Shown: positions 1 through 7,035 of the stretch, piece by piece
Layout: the number at the start of each line of letters is the position of its first letter
Numbering within the stretch: position 1 is the stretch's first letter
Assembly: GCA_947632165.1 (NCBI GenBank)
Contig: CANROI010000045.1
Coordinates: 1-9,068 of the forward strand
Direction of reading: 5' to 3'
Source: an uncultured Clostridia bacterium
GTDB taxonomy: Bacteria; Bacillota; Clostridia; Christensenellales; Borkfalkiaceae
Length of the DNA: 9,068 bases
Notes under the pieces: generated by a model
Told to the model about the DNA's origin: nothing
Database searches by the model: none
What the model saw: only the letters and a program-made list of their open reading frames with translations
Made by a program: the position numbers and the translations under genes

Positions 1-1
1 C

Positions 2-742
2 AATCTCATGGAACTGCTCATCATGATCGACGCGGCAAAGCGCGCTTCCGCGGGCAGAGTTACGGCGGTAATGCCCTACTTCGGATACGCCCGTCAGGAC
101 AGAAAGGCCCGCTCGCGCGATCCGATCACGGCGAAGCTGGTCGCAGACCTCCTCACCTCCGCGGGCGCGGACAGAGTGCTCACGATGGACCTGCATGCGG
201 CGCAGATCCAGGGCTTTTTCAACATTCCCGTGGACAACCTCCTCGGCGGCCCCACCCTCTATAACTACTATGCGGACCGCCTCGGCGATGATTTCATCGT
301 CGTTTCCCCCGATATCGGCTCGGTCAACCGCTCGCGCAAGGTCGCGGAACGGCTCGGCTGCCAGATGGCGATCATCGACAAGCGCCGTCCCAAGGCGAAC
401 GTGATGGAAGTGATGAATATCATCGGCAATGTAGCGGGCAAGCGTTGCCTCCTCGTAGACGATATGATCGACACGGCGGGTACGATCGTGCAGGGCGCGC
501 AGGCGCTCGTGGACGCGGGCGCGAAGGAGATCAAGGCATGCTGCACCCACGCGGTGCTCTCCGGCCCCGCGATCGAGCGGCTCTCCAAATCGCCCATCAA
601 CGAACTCGTGATGCTCGATACCATCTACCTGCCCGAGGAAAAGAGGCTCCCGATTATGAAGATCCTCACGACGGCGGATATCTTCGCCGCGGCGATCGAG
701 AACGTCTATCTCGATAAGCCGATGAGCAAGATCTACGATTGA
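2..742 (+). CDS. prs: Ribose-phosphate pyrophosphokinase (PRPP synthase), 5'-truncated by window edge
   Basis: Makes PRPP from ribose 5-phosphate and ATP in the cytoplasm, feeding purine, pyrimidine, His, Trp and NAD synthesis. The reading frame is open from base 2 (Asn-Leu before the first Met at 8), so that Met is internal; bacterial Prs proteins are about 315 residues, so roughly 70 N-terminal residues lie outside the window. Visible family motifs, in order: the catalytic flexible loop YARQDRKARSRDPIT; the metal/active-site segment DLHAAQIQGFF (about bases 188-220); VVSPDIGSVNRSRK; IDKRRPKANVMEVMNIIGN; and the PRPP-binding loop DDMIDTAGT (bases 458-484), then CCTHAVLSGPA. The C-terminus is full length, ending in TGA. 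An intrinsic terminator follows at once. In Bacillus this gene sits in glmU-prs-ctc-pth; here no ctc-like gene lies between prs and pth. Identification is close to certain. Confidence 0.97.
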   Translation, partial: NLMELLIMIDAAKRASAGRVTAVMPYFGYARQDRKARSRDPITAKLVADLLTSAGADRVLTMDLHAAQIQGFFNIPVDNLLGGPTLYNYYADRLGDDFIVVSPDIGSVNRSRKVAERLGCQMAIIDKRRPKANVMEVMNIIGNVAGKRCLLVDDMIDTAGTIVQGAQALVDAGAKEIKACCTHAVLSGPAIERLSKSPINELVMLDTIYLPEEKRLPIMKILTTADIFAAAIENVYLDKPMSKIYD

Positions 743-750
743 TCAAGAGA

Positions 751-776
751 AAGCCGCCCGCCGGGGCGGTTTTTTA
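751..776 (+). terminator. Intrinsic terminator after prs
   Basis: A 6-bp all-GC stem, CCGCCC (754-759) pairing with GGGCGG (764-769), with a 4-base loop, is followed by six T (770-775). Two A residues before the stem can pair into the T-run. It starts 8 bases after the prs stop codon. The T-run runs directly into TATAAG just before pth, so either transcription reads through into pth or a separate start lies very close by. Confidence 0.88.
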
Positions 777-790
777 TAAGTGAGAACATT

Positions 791-1354
791 ATGTTTTTGA
801 TTGTAGGGCTCGGGAATCCCGAGAAAAAGTACGAAAAGACGTTCCACAACATGGGATTTATTGCCGCGGGGGACTGCGCGGAGCTTCTCGGCGCCAAATT
901 CCGCAAGAAGGAGTGCGAGGCGAGCGTTGCCGAGGGCTATCTCGGCGGCGAAAAGGTGATCATAGCCCGCCCGATGACCTATATGAATGCGTCGGGTAGG
1001 GCGGTGAAGCAGCTCTGCGCGAAGTATAAGGTCGCGCCGGACGAGCTCGTCGTGCTCTACGACGACTACGACCTGCCCAAGGGACACGTCCGCATCCGCG
1101 GCAGCGGCAGCGCGGGCACCCACAACGGAATGCGTTCGGTGATCGCCGAGCTCGGCTTTTCGGACTTCACGCGCGTGCGCGTGGGCATCCGCGATCCCGA
1201 GGTGGAGATCCCGCTCATCGACTATGTCCTTTCCGAAGTGCGGAAGGAGGACTATGACCTCTTCGCCTCCGCCTGCAGGCGGGCGGCGGAGGCTGCCGTT
1301 TCCCTCGCGCGGGGGGAGGCGCTCGACCTCGTGATGGGGAAGTATAACGGATGA
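791..1354 (+). CDS. pth: Peptidyl-tRNA hydrolase
   Basis: Cleaves the ester bond of peptidyl-tRNAs that drop off the ribosome and so recycles tRNA; cytoplasmic and normally essential. The protein has 187 residues, the usual length. Family landmarks: VGLGNP with Asn9 (E. coli Asn10); HNMG with the catalytic His19 (E. coli His20), where the residue before His is Phe instead of the common Arg; PMTYMNASG with Asn66 (E. coli Asn68); YDDYDLP with Asp94 (E. coli Asp93); and GSAGTHNGMRS with Asn112 (E. coli Asn114), the Firmicute form of the loop. The ATG at 791 is the only start compatible with the conserved N-terminus. Its Shine-Dalgarno is poor (GTGA at 780-783). The stop overlaps the mfd start as ATGA, which suggests translational coupling. 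The Firmicute order pth-mfd is kept without an intervening fin-like gene. Confidence 0.97.
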   Translation: MFLIVGLGNPEKKYEKTFHNMGFIAAGDCAELLGAKFRKKECEASVAEGYLGGEKVIIARPMTYMNASGRAVKQLCAKYKVAPDELVVLYDDYDLPKGHVRIRGSGSAGTHNGMRSVIAELGFSDFTRVRVGIRDPEVEIPLIDYVLSEVRKEDYDLFASACRRAAEAAVSLARGEALDLVMGKYNG

Positions 1355-4300
1355 GCTTTTTTTCGTTTGAAAATTTGGGCGGCGACTATCCGCTGCTCGG
1401 CGCGGATCTCAAAAACGGCGTGCCGACGGCGGTGTTCGGGGTCTCCGACGCCCATAAATATCTGATCGCGGCGCTCATCGACCGTCCCGTGGTCTATTTT
1501 ACGGCGGACGCCCTCTCCGCACAGCGGGCGCAGAGCGCGATCTCGGCGCTTTCGGGCAAGCGCTGTGCGCTTCTTTCGGCAAAGGACGAGGTGCTCACCT
1601 ACCGCAAGGCGCTCTCGAAGGACGCGCTCTACCGGCGCATCAACGCCCTCTATGAGTGGCAGAGCGGCGCGGATGTGCTCGTCGCGGACATCGAGGCGGC
1701 GATCCAGCTCCTGCCCCGGAGGATCGAGACGGTGCGCCTCACGGTCGGCGGGGAGACGGAGCTCGGCGCCCTTTTGAAAACGCTCGTCATCATGGGGTAT
1801 TCCCGCGAGTACGAAGTGGAGGCGAAGGGGGCGTTCGCCCTGCGCGGCGACATCCTCGACCTCTGGCCGATCAACCTCGAGCATCCCGTCCGCGTTGACT
1901 TTTTCGGGGACGAAGTGGAGGCGATCAAGCCGTACGACGAGGTCACGGCGGAGCGTCTGCCCATCCTTTCGGAGCTCGAGATCGTCCCGGCGACCGACCT
2001 CGCCGTCACCCATAACGATTTTACGGAGGTCGCGGCGGCGTTCGAGCGGGAACTCAAGGCGGCGCCCGATTCCGCCGCCTATTCGCGCATGCGGAGCATC
2101 GCCGACGAGATCCTCGCGGGCGAGACGCTGCCCGACTACGTTCTGCCCCTTTTGGAGAACTCCCGCGACCTCTTTTCCGTCCTGCCCGAGGACGCGGTGC
2201 TCGTCTTCGACGAATGCAAGCTCATCCGCGACAAGCTCGATGGGCTCTACCGCGAACACGAGGAGCGCTTTGCGCAGCTCTACCGGGGCGGGGAGGCGAT
2301 GAGCTTTTCCCGCCGCCAATATGTGGAGCGGGAGGACTTCCTCTCGAACATCCCCGCCTTCCGCAACCTCGCCCTGCAGACGTTCATGGGGGAGATCTTC
2401 TTTTTCAACCCCCTCAAGATCCGCAACTTCACCTCCGCGCCCGCGCGGCGGTATCTCAATTCCTTCCCCGATCTGCTCGTCGACCTCAGGGCGTGGGAAA
2501 AGACGGGGTATCGCGTCATGCTCTGGTGCGGCACCGCCGAGCGCGCCGCAAAGCTGAAGGGGGAACTCCTCGAAAACGGGGTCTCCACCCTGCCCCTGCC
2601 CGACCGTTTGGAGCGGTTCAAGGGCGTTGCGGTGCTTCCCGGCGACCTCGAAAAAGGGTTTTTGTTGCATGAATGCAAGCTCGCCGTCGTCGGAACGGGG
2701 GACCTCTATCTGAAGGCCGCCAAGGAGCGGCGGGTCAGAAAGCGCCGCGGCGACCTCTTTCTCGCGCCCGAGATCGGCGACTATGCCGTCCATGAAAATT
2801 ACGGCGTCGGAAAGATCGTCGGCATGAAGAAGATCGAGACGACCGACGGCACCAAGGAATATGTCGCGCTCGAATACAGGGACGGCGACACGCTCTATGT
2901 CCCCGTCGAGCAGATGGATATCCTCTCCAAGTATATGGGCGGGGACGATCCCGCGCTCTCCAAGATCGGGGGAGGGGAGTTCGAACGCGTCAAGGCGCGC
3001 GTCCGCGCCTCCCTCAAAAAGATGGCGATCGACCTCAAGGCGCTCTACGCGGAGCGGCAGGAGCGCCGCGGGCACGTCTTTCCGCCCTATGAGGAGGAGA
3101 TGGACGAGTTCGAGGCGGCGTTCCCCTACGAGGATACGCCCGACCAGACCGTCTCAACGAACGAGATCCTGTCGGACATGTGCTCGGACAAGGTGATGGA
3201 CCGGCTCCTCTGCGGGGATGTCGGCTTCGGCAAGACGGAGATCGCCCTGCGCGCCGCCTATCTGTGCGTGCTCGACGGCCGGCAGGCCGCCCTGATGTGC
3301 CCCTCCACCGTGCTCAGCGAGCAGCATTTCCGCACGGCGACGGAGCGCATGAAGGAGTTCGGCGTGCGCATCGCCTGCCTGAACCGTTTCCGCACGGAGC
3401 GGGAGCAGCAGACCATCCTCGCTGCGACGGAGCGGGGGGAGATCGACCTCCTCATCGGCACGCACCGCCTCCTCTCCAAAGACGTGAAGTTCCGCGATCT
3501 CGGGCTGCTCATCCTCGACGAGGAGCAGCGCTTCGGCGTGGAGCACAAGGAGAAGATCAAGAGCCTGAAGCGCAATGTGGACTGCCTCACGATGACGGCG
3601 ACGCCCATCCCGCGCACGCTGCATCTCTCCCTCTCGGGGATCCGGGATATTTCCACCATCCAGCCCCCGCCGAGCGCCCGCCTCCCCGTGCAGACCTATG
3701 TCGCCGAAGAGACGGAGACGCTCATCCGCGACGCCTGCCTGCGCGAGATCGCGCGGGGCGGGCAGGTATTTTTGCTCTATAACCGCGTGGAGACCATCCA
3801 TACCTTCGCCAAGCGGGTGAGCGAGTTCCTCCCGGAGGCGCGCATCGCGGTGGCGCACGGCAGAATGGAGAAGAGCGTGCTCGAAAAGAGCGTCTTCGGC
3901 TTCTACCGCGGGGAATACGATATCCTCGTCACCACGACGATCATCGAGAACGGGGTGGACCTTCCCAACGCGAATACGCTCATCGTCATCGACGCCGACC
4001 GCCTCGGCGTCTCCCAACTCTACCAGCTCCGCGGGCGGGTGGGCAGAAGTTCCCGCCTCGCCCACGCCTATTTTACCTACAAGCCCGAGCGGGTGATGAC
4101 GCAGACGGCGGCGGAGCGGCTCAAGGCGCTCATGCAGTTCACCGAGCTCGGTTCGGGGTTCAAGATCGCGATGCGCGACCTCGAGATCCGCGGCGCGGGC
4201 AACGTGCTCGGCGCCGAACAGCACGGGCACATGGACAAGGTCGGCTACGAGCTCTATGCGAAGATCCTCAAGGAGGAACTGACCGGCGTGCGGCAGGAGG

Positions 4301-4743
4301 CGATCGACCTCGACATCAAGGCGACGGCGTTCATCCCCGAGCGGTACATCGAATCCAACGCCGGCAGGATGGACTGCTACAAGCAGATCGCCGAGATCCG
4401 CAGTGCCGCCGACTATAAGCGGGTCTGCGTCTCGATGGAGGAGACATACGGCCCGCTTCCGCCCGAAACGCTCAACCTGCTCGTCATCGCGGTGCTCAAG
4501 AGCTATGCCGCCCGCTTCCGCGTGAAAAAGATCGTCGCAGGCCCGAAGGGGGGCGCGCTCGAGTTCGGCGAACTCGCCGCGCTTTCGGACGAAAGATTGA
4601 GCGCCGCGCTGGACCGGTACCGCGGCGTCGTCGGGCTCGACATGACGAGTGCGCCCGCGCTGAAATTCCCCGCCGCGGGCGATGGCGGAAAAACAATGGT
4701 GCAGATGACGAAATTTCTGAAATTTGCCGCAACTTTTGCTTGA
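1351..4743 (+). CDS. mfd: Transcription-repair coupling factor (Mfd), DNA translocase
   Basis: ATP-driven dsDNA translocase that binds stalled RNA polymerase, pushes it off and recruits UvrA to the lesion. 1130 residues, close to E. coli (1148) and B. subtilis (1177) Mfd. Domains seen: an N-terminal UvrB-like module (about 1-320), including the GAFALRGDILDLWP segment (about 160-173) and VRVDFFGDEVEAI; a CarD-like RNA polymerase interaction domain (about 472-535, from IGDYAVHENYGVGKI); SF2 helicase lobes with Walker A GDVGFGKT (622-629), DEEQ box (723-726), MTATPIPRT (748-756), IENGVDLPNAN (865-875) and QLRGRVGRS (892-900); and a C-terminal TRCF domain (about 985-1085, IDLDIKATAFIPERYI). All catalytic motifs are intact. 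The start at 1351 overlaps the pth stop by four bases, with GGGGA 11-15 bases upstream. No sign of frameshift or decay. It shares an operon with pth; no terminator is obvious before the next promoter. Confidence 0.98.
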   Translation: MSFFSFENLGGDYPLLGADLKNGVPTAVFGVSDAHKYLIAALIDRPVVYFTADALSAQRAQSAISALSGKRCALLSAKDEVLTYRKALSKDALYRRINALYEWQSGADVLVADIEAAIQLLPRRIETVRLTVGGETELGALLKTLVIMGYSREYEVEAKGAFALRGDILDLWPINLEHPVRVDFFGDEVEAIKPYDEVTAERLPILSELEIVPATDLAVTHNDFTEVAAAFERELKAAPDSAAYSRMRSIADEILAGETLPDYVLPLLENSRDLFSVLPEDAVLVFDECKLIRDKLDGLYREHEERFAQLYRGGEAMSFSRRQYVEREDFLSNIPAFRNLALQTFMGEIFFFNPLKIRNFTSAPARRYLNSFPDLLVDLRAWEKTGYRVMLWCGTAERAAKLKGELLENGVSTLPLPDRLERFKGVAVLPGDLEKGFLLHECKLAVVGTGDLYLKAAKERRVRKRRGDLFLAPEIGDYAVHENYGVGKIVGMKKIETTDGTKEYVALEYRDGDTLYVPVEQMDILSKYMGGDDPALSKIGGGEFERVKARVRASLKKMAIDLKALYAERQERRGHVFPPYEEEMDEFEAAFPYEDTPDQTVSTNEILSDMCSDKVMDRLLCGDVGFGKTEIALRAAYLCVLDGRQAALMCPSTVLSEQHFRTATERMKEFGVRIACLNRFRTEREQQTILAATERGEIDLLIGTHRLLSKDVKFRDLGLLILDEEQRFGVEHKEKIKSLKRNVDCLTMTATPIPRTLHLSLSGIRDISTIQPPPSARLPVQTYVAEETETLIRDACLREIARGGQVFLLYNRVETIHTFAKRVSEFLPEARIAVAHGRMEKSVLEKSVFGFYRGEYDILVTTTIIENGVDLPNANTLIVIDADRLGVSQLYQLRGRVGRSSRLAHAYFTYKPERVMTQTAAERLKALMQFTELGSGFKIAMRDLEIRGAGNVLGAEQHGHMDKVGYELYAKILKEELTGVRQEAIDLDIKATAFIPERYIESNAGRMDCYKQIAEIRSAADYKRVCVSMEETYGPLPPETLNLLVIAVLKSYAARFRVKKIVAGPKGGALEFGELAALSDERLSAALDRYRGVVGLDMTSAPALKFPAAGDGGKTMVQMTKFLKFAATFA

Positions 4744-4759
4744 TTTTCACCGAAATCAT

Positions 4760-4788
4760 TTGCAATTTGAAAAAAAAGCGGTTATAAT
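4760..4788 (+). promoter_or_regulatory. Sigma-A type promoter for the lipoprotein-uppP unit
   Basis: A perfect -10 box TATAAT (4783-4788) lies 17 bases after TTGCAA (4760-4765), which matches the -35 consensus TTGACA at four of six positions. The spacer is A/T-rich and the region stands out from its GC-rich surroundings. The predicted transcription start is near 4795, giving an untranslated leader of about 56 bases. A second TTGAAA at 4767 is only 10 bases from the -10 box and is too close to be used with it. Confidence 0.8.
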
Positions 4789-4804
4789 AGATAGGTATGA
4801 AACT

Positions 4805-4822
4805 GCGGGGACGGGTCTCCGC
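4805..4822 (+). other. Hairpin in the 5' leader of the lipoprotein mRNA
   Basis: GCGGGGA (4805-4811) pairs with TCTCCGC (4816-4822), giving a 7-bp stem (one G-U pair) with loop CGGG, about 10 bases after the predicted transcription start. It is followed by an A-rich stretch, not T, so it is not a terminator. It may protect the mRNA 5' end; the ribosome binding site lies outside it. Regulatory use is not shown. Confidence 0.45.
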
Positions 4823-4839
4823 AAACAAGAACATCGTTC

Positions 4840-4843
4840 GGAG
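4840..4843 (+). promoter_or_regulatory. Ribosome binding site deciding the lipoprotein start
   Basis: GGAG with an 8-base spacer to the ATG at 4852. It fixes that start over the upstream ATG at 4797, which is in another frame and has no Shine-Dalgarno. The chosen start also gives a complete signal peptide. Confidence 0.8.
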
Positions 4844-4851
4844 TAAAATCT

Positions 4852-7005
4852 ATGAAATTCAAAAAGACAAAAGCGGCGGCTCTTTCCCTCGCCGCGATCA
4901 TTGCCTGCGGCAGCCTTGCGGGCTGCACGCTTGTCACCACCGATCCCGCCGTGGACCTTGCGCAGTCGGTCGCCACGATCGACATCTCCAAGTCCGCCGT
5001 GTTCGAAAATGAGGAGGCATATAAGCCGTACAAGCAGTATCTCGGCGGCATCGAGGAATCCTATGTGCTCAAGAGCGAGCTCGTCGCAAACTACTCGAGC
5101 ATCGGTCCCACTTATGTCAGCTACGGATACACCGCGGAGCAGGTCTACGACCTCATCCGCGAGAGCCTCATCAACCGCCAGATCTTCCTGCAGTATGCGC
5201 GCATGTACTTCTATGAACAGAGCGCGAAGGGCGAGATCGAGGGGACTTACACCGAGAGCGGCTACAACGCGGCGATCGCCGGCAAAGAGGGCACGGAGAA
5301 GATCATCGCGGGGCTCGCATACTTCCTCGATCCCGACGAGATCGCGATCGCGGAATACACCGTGAAGTACAATCTCAACGCCACGCTCGATTCTCAGGAG
5401 ACCGAGGTCATCGAATCCCTCGAGAACCACAACCATGAGCACAACCACGACGACGAGAGCACCACCTCCTCCGGCCGCACGACGCCCACCGGCGTCGATA
5501 CGACGAATGAGGACTTCTACGATCCCGCCTATCAGATCTACACGGGCACCAACTCCGCGTCCGCCTGCGGCACCTACGAGACGATCGACGAATCCACGCC
5601 CACGACCCGCCGGACCGCATACAAGAACTTCCTTGCGAACCTCGGCAACTATGGCCTTGTCGGCAAGGAGGAGAACACGGGCGACATCACTTCTCTGAAC
5701 TACTACCAATACCAGCGCAAGAGCCAATATGAGAGCGCGGTCATCTCCAAGCTCGAAGACGCGCTCGAAGAAGAGGCGAACAAGAACGTCTCCGAAGAGT
5801 GGATCCGCACGGAGAAGTTCGAAAAGACGCTCGAGACCCAGAAGAAGAAGTTCGATTCCGACACCGCTTCCCTCGAGAGCGCGCTCGACAGCGTGTCCGA
5901 CTCCAACTATGTATTCTATGCGCCCGACGCATACGGCTTTGTCATCAACATCCTGCTGCCCTTCAGCACGCTGCAGTCGCAGGAACTCACCGATTCGCCC
6001 GCAGACAGCAGCATGAGCGGCGACGATGATTTCGGCAACAAGTTCATGACCCGCGCGGCGTTGCTCCGCGACCTCACCGCCACCGACCAGCGCACCGATT
6101 GGTTCGATTCGGACTATGCCTTCGAGGCACAGGCATCGGACAAGGCCTATACGGGCGGATCGGATGCGAGAAACTACCTCTTCTTCGAGAACAACCTGAA
6201 CAAGTCCTCCGTCGAAGAGGGCGAAGCGCAGTACGAGCCCCTCAAGAACTACTACGGCAAGTACACCTTCAACGGCAAGGTCCTCAAGACCGAGAATGAA
6301 GACGGCGATACCGAATACGCCTTCCGTCCCAACAAGCTCACGATCGACGGGTTCCTCGCCGAAATGGAGAGCTACCTCAACTTTGCGGGGCTCGACCTGA
6401 CCGGGAAGACCTACAACAACGGCGAAGGCTCCGCCTACTACGACAGGGATTGGACGGAATACTACAAGGAGCAGAACGGCGCCAAGGTCGTCGACTATTC
6501 CAAGTTCCTCTACTACACCGCCAACATCAGCCAGCTCTCTTCCTTCGACGCGAACAAGATCTTCCTGAAGGGATCGACCGAAAATACGGCATTCTCCGTC
6601 ATAAACGAGCTGTCCTTTGCGTATAATACCGATACGGCGGGACTCAACAGTTATCTCGGCTATGCGGTCACTCCCAACAACACCGAATTCGTCAAGGAGT
6701 TCGAATATGCGGCGCAGGTGGCCGTCCGCGGCGGCGCGGGGACCATCACGGTGGCGCCCTCCGAATTCGGCTGGCACATCATGTTCTGCACCTTCTCCTA
6801 TGCTGGCAACGCAACGCCCTATGAATTCAATTGGGACGAGATCGAAGTGGAGGGCACCTTCTCCAACCTCTATTACGAAGCGTTGAGGGCGGAGAATCTG
6901 AGCAGCTTCTCCACCGACCGCAGATCGACCATCATCAATTCCTTCGATAACGATACCTGCGTCACCGTCTACGAGAAGCGTTGGCAGAACCTCATCGAGA
7001 CCTGA
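4852..7005 (+). CDS. Large surface lipoprotein, probable divergent PrsA/SurA-type foldase relative
   Basis: 717 residues. The N-terminus is a classic lipoprotein signal: basic KFKKTK, a hydrophobic core, then lipobox LAGC with the lipidated Cys25, so the protein should be anchored on the outer face of the membrane. Residues 95-117 (AEQVYDLIRESLINRQIFLQYA) resemble the SurA/PrsA N-terminal chaperone helix. Residues 361-379 (YGFVINILLPFS...) resemble the first strand of a parvulin domain. Residues 585-650 (SFAYNTDTAGLN, LGY, EFEYAAQ, then SEFGWHIMF at 637-645) resemble the second half of one. The usual strand-1 His is Asn366. Between the parts lie a His-rich, then Ser/Thr-rich linker (191-220), a coiled-coil-like Glu/Lys region (about 295-345) and some 200 residues I do not recognise. 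Ordinary PrsA is about 290 residues. Position after mfd is where many Clostridia carry a PrsA-like gene, which supports the call. It is co-transcribed with uppP. Isomerase activity is doubtful; a chaperone-only or other envelope role is possible. Confidence 0.65.
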   Translation: MKFKKTKAAALSLAAIIACGSLAGCTLVTTDPAVDLAQSVATIDISKSAVFENEEAYKPYKQYLGGIEESYVLKSELVANYSSIGPTYVSYGYTAEQVYDLIRESLINRQIFLQYARMYFYEQSAKGEIEGTYTESGYNAAIAGKEGTEKIIAGLAYFLDPDEIAIAEYTVKYNLNATLDSQETEVIESLENHNHEHNHDDESTTSSGRTTPTGVDTTNEDFYDPAYQIYTGTNSASACGTYETIDESTPTTRRTAYKNFLANLGNYGLVGKEENTGDITSLNYYQYQRKSQYESAVISKLEDALEEEANKNVSEEWIRTEKFEKTLETQKKKFDSDTASLESALDSVSDSNYVFYAPDAYGFVINILLPFSTLQSQELTDSPADSSMSGDDDFGNKFMTRAALLRDLTATDQRTDWFDSDYAFEAQASDKAYTGGSDARNYLFFENNLNKSSVEEGEAQYEPLKNYYGKYTFNGKVLKTENEDGDTEYAFRPNKLTIDGFLAEMESYLNFAGLDLTGKTYNNGEGSAYYDRDWTEYYKEQNGAKVVDYSKFLYYTANISQLSSFDANKIFLKGSTENTAFSVINELSFAYNTDTAGLNSYLGYAVTPNNTEFVKEFEYAAQVAVRGGAGTITVAPSEFGWHIMFCTFSYAGNATPYEFNWDEIEVEGTFSNLYYEALRAENLSSFSTDRRSTIINSFDNDTCVTVYEKRWQNLIET

Positions 7006-7014
7006 TGAAAAGCG

Positions 7015-7033
7015 GCGCTTCCGAAGGGAGCGC
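7015..7033 (+). promoter_or_regulatory. Hairpin covering the uppP ribosome binding site
   Basis: GCGCTTCC (7015-7022) pairs with GGGAGCGC (7026-7033) over 8 bp (one G-U) around a 3-base GAA loop. The 3' arm contains the core of the uppP Shine-Dalgarno AAGGGAG (7024-7030), which lies 5 bases before the ATG at 7036. The stem begins 10 bases after the lipoprotein stop codon, so a ribosome finishing that gene would cover and open it. The pairing is visible; coupling of translation is inferred. Confidence 0.6.
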
Positions 7034-7035
7034 GC

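Noticed and set aside
1252..3075. 607-codon open frame on the - strand opposite pth/mfd
   Set aside because: It lies opposite clear, fully conserved mfd coding sequence. Long stop-free antisense frames are expected in GC-rich genes, and the translation has a low-complexity Arg/Glu/Asp/Leu composition with no recognisable motif.
3154..4230. 358-codon open frame on the - strand opposite the mfd helicase region
   Set aside because: It is opposite the helicase motifs of Mfd; composition artefact of GC-rich codons.
4767..4788. TTGAAA as the -35 box of the lipoprotein promoter
   Set aside because: Only 10 bases from the -10 box; TTGCAA at 4760 has the correct 17-base spacing.
4797..5012. Possible small leader peptide starting at ATG 4797
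   Set aside because: It starts right at the predicted transcription start with no Shine-Dalgarno, and most of it overlaps the lipoprotein gene in another frame.
4756..6777. 673-codon open frame on the - strand opposite the lipoprotein gene
   Set aside because: The + strand frame has a promoter, ribosome binding site, lipoprotein signal and sensible domains. The antisense product is a Val/Gly/Leu-rich mirror of Asp, Asn and Tyr codons and has no start context.
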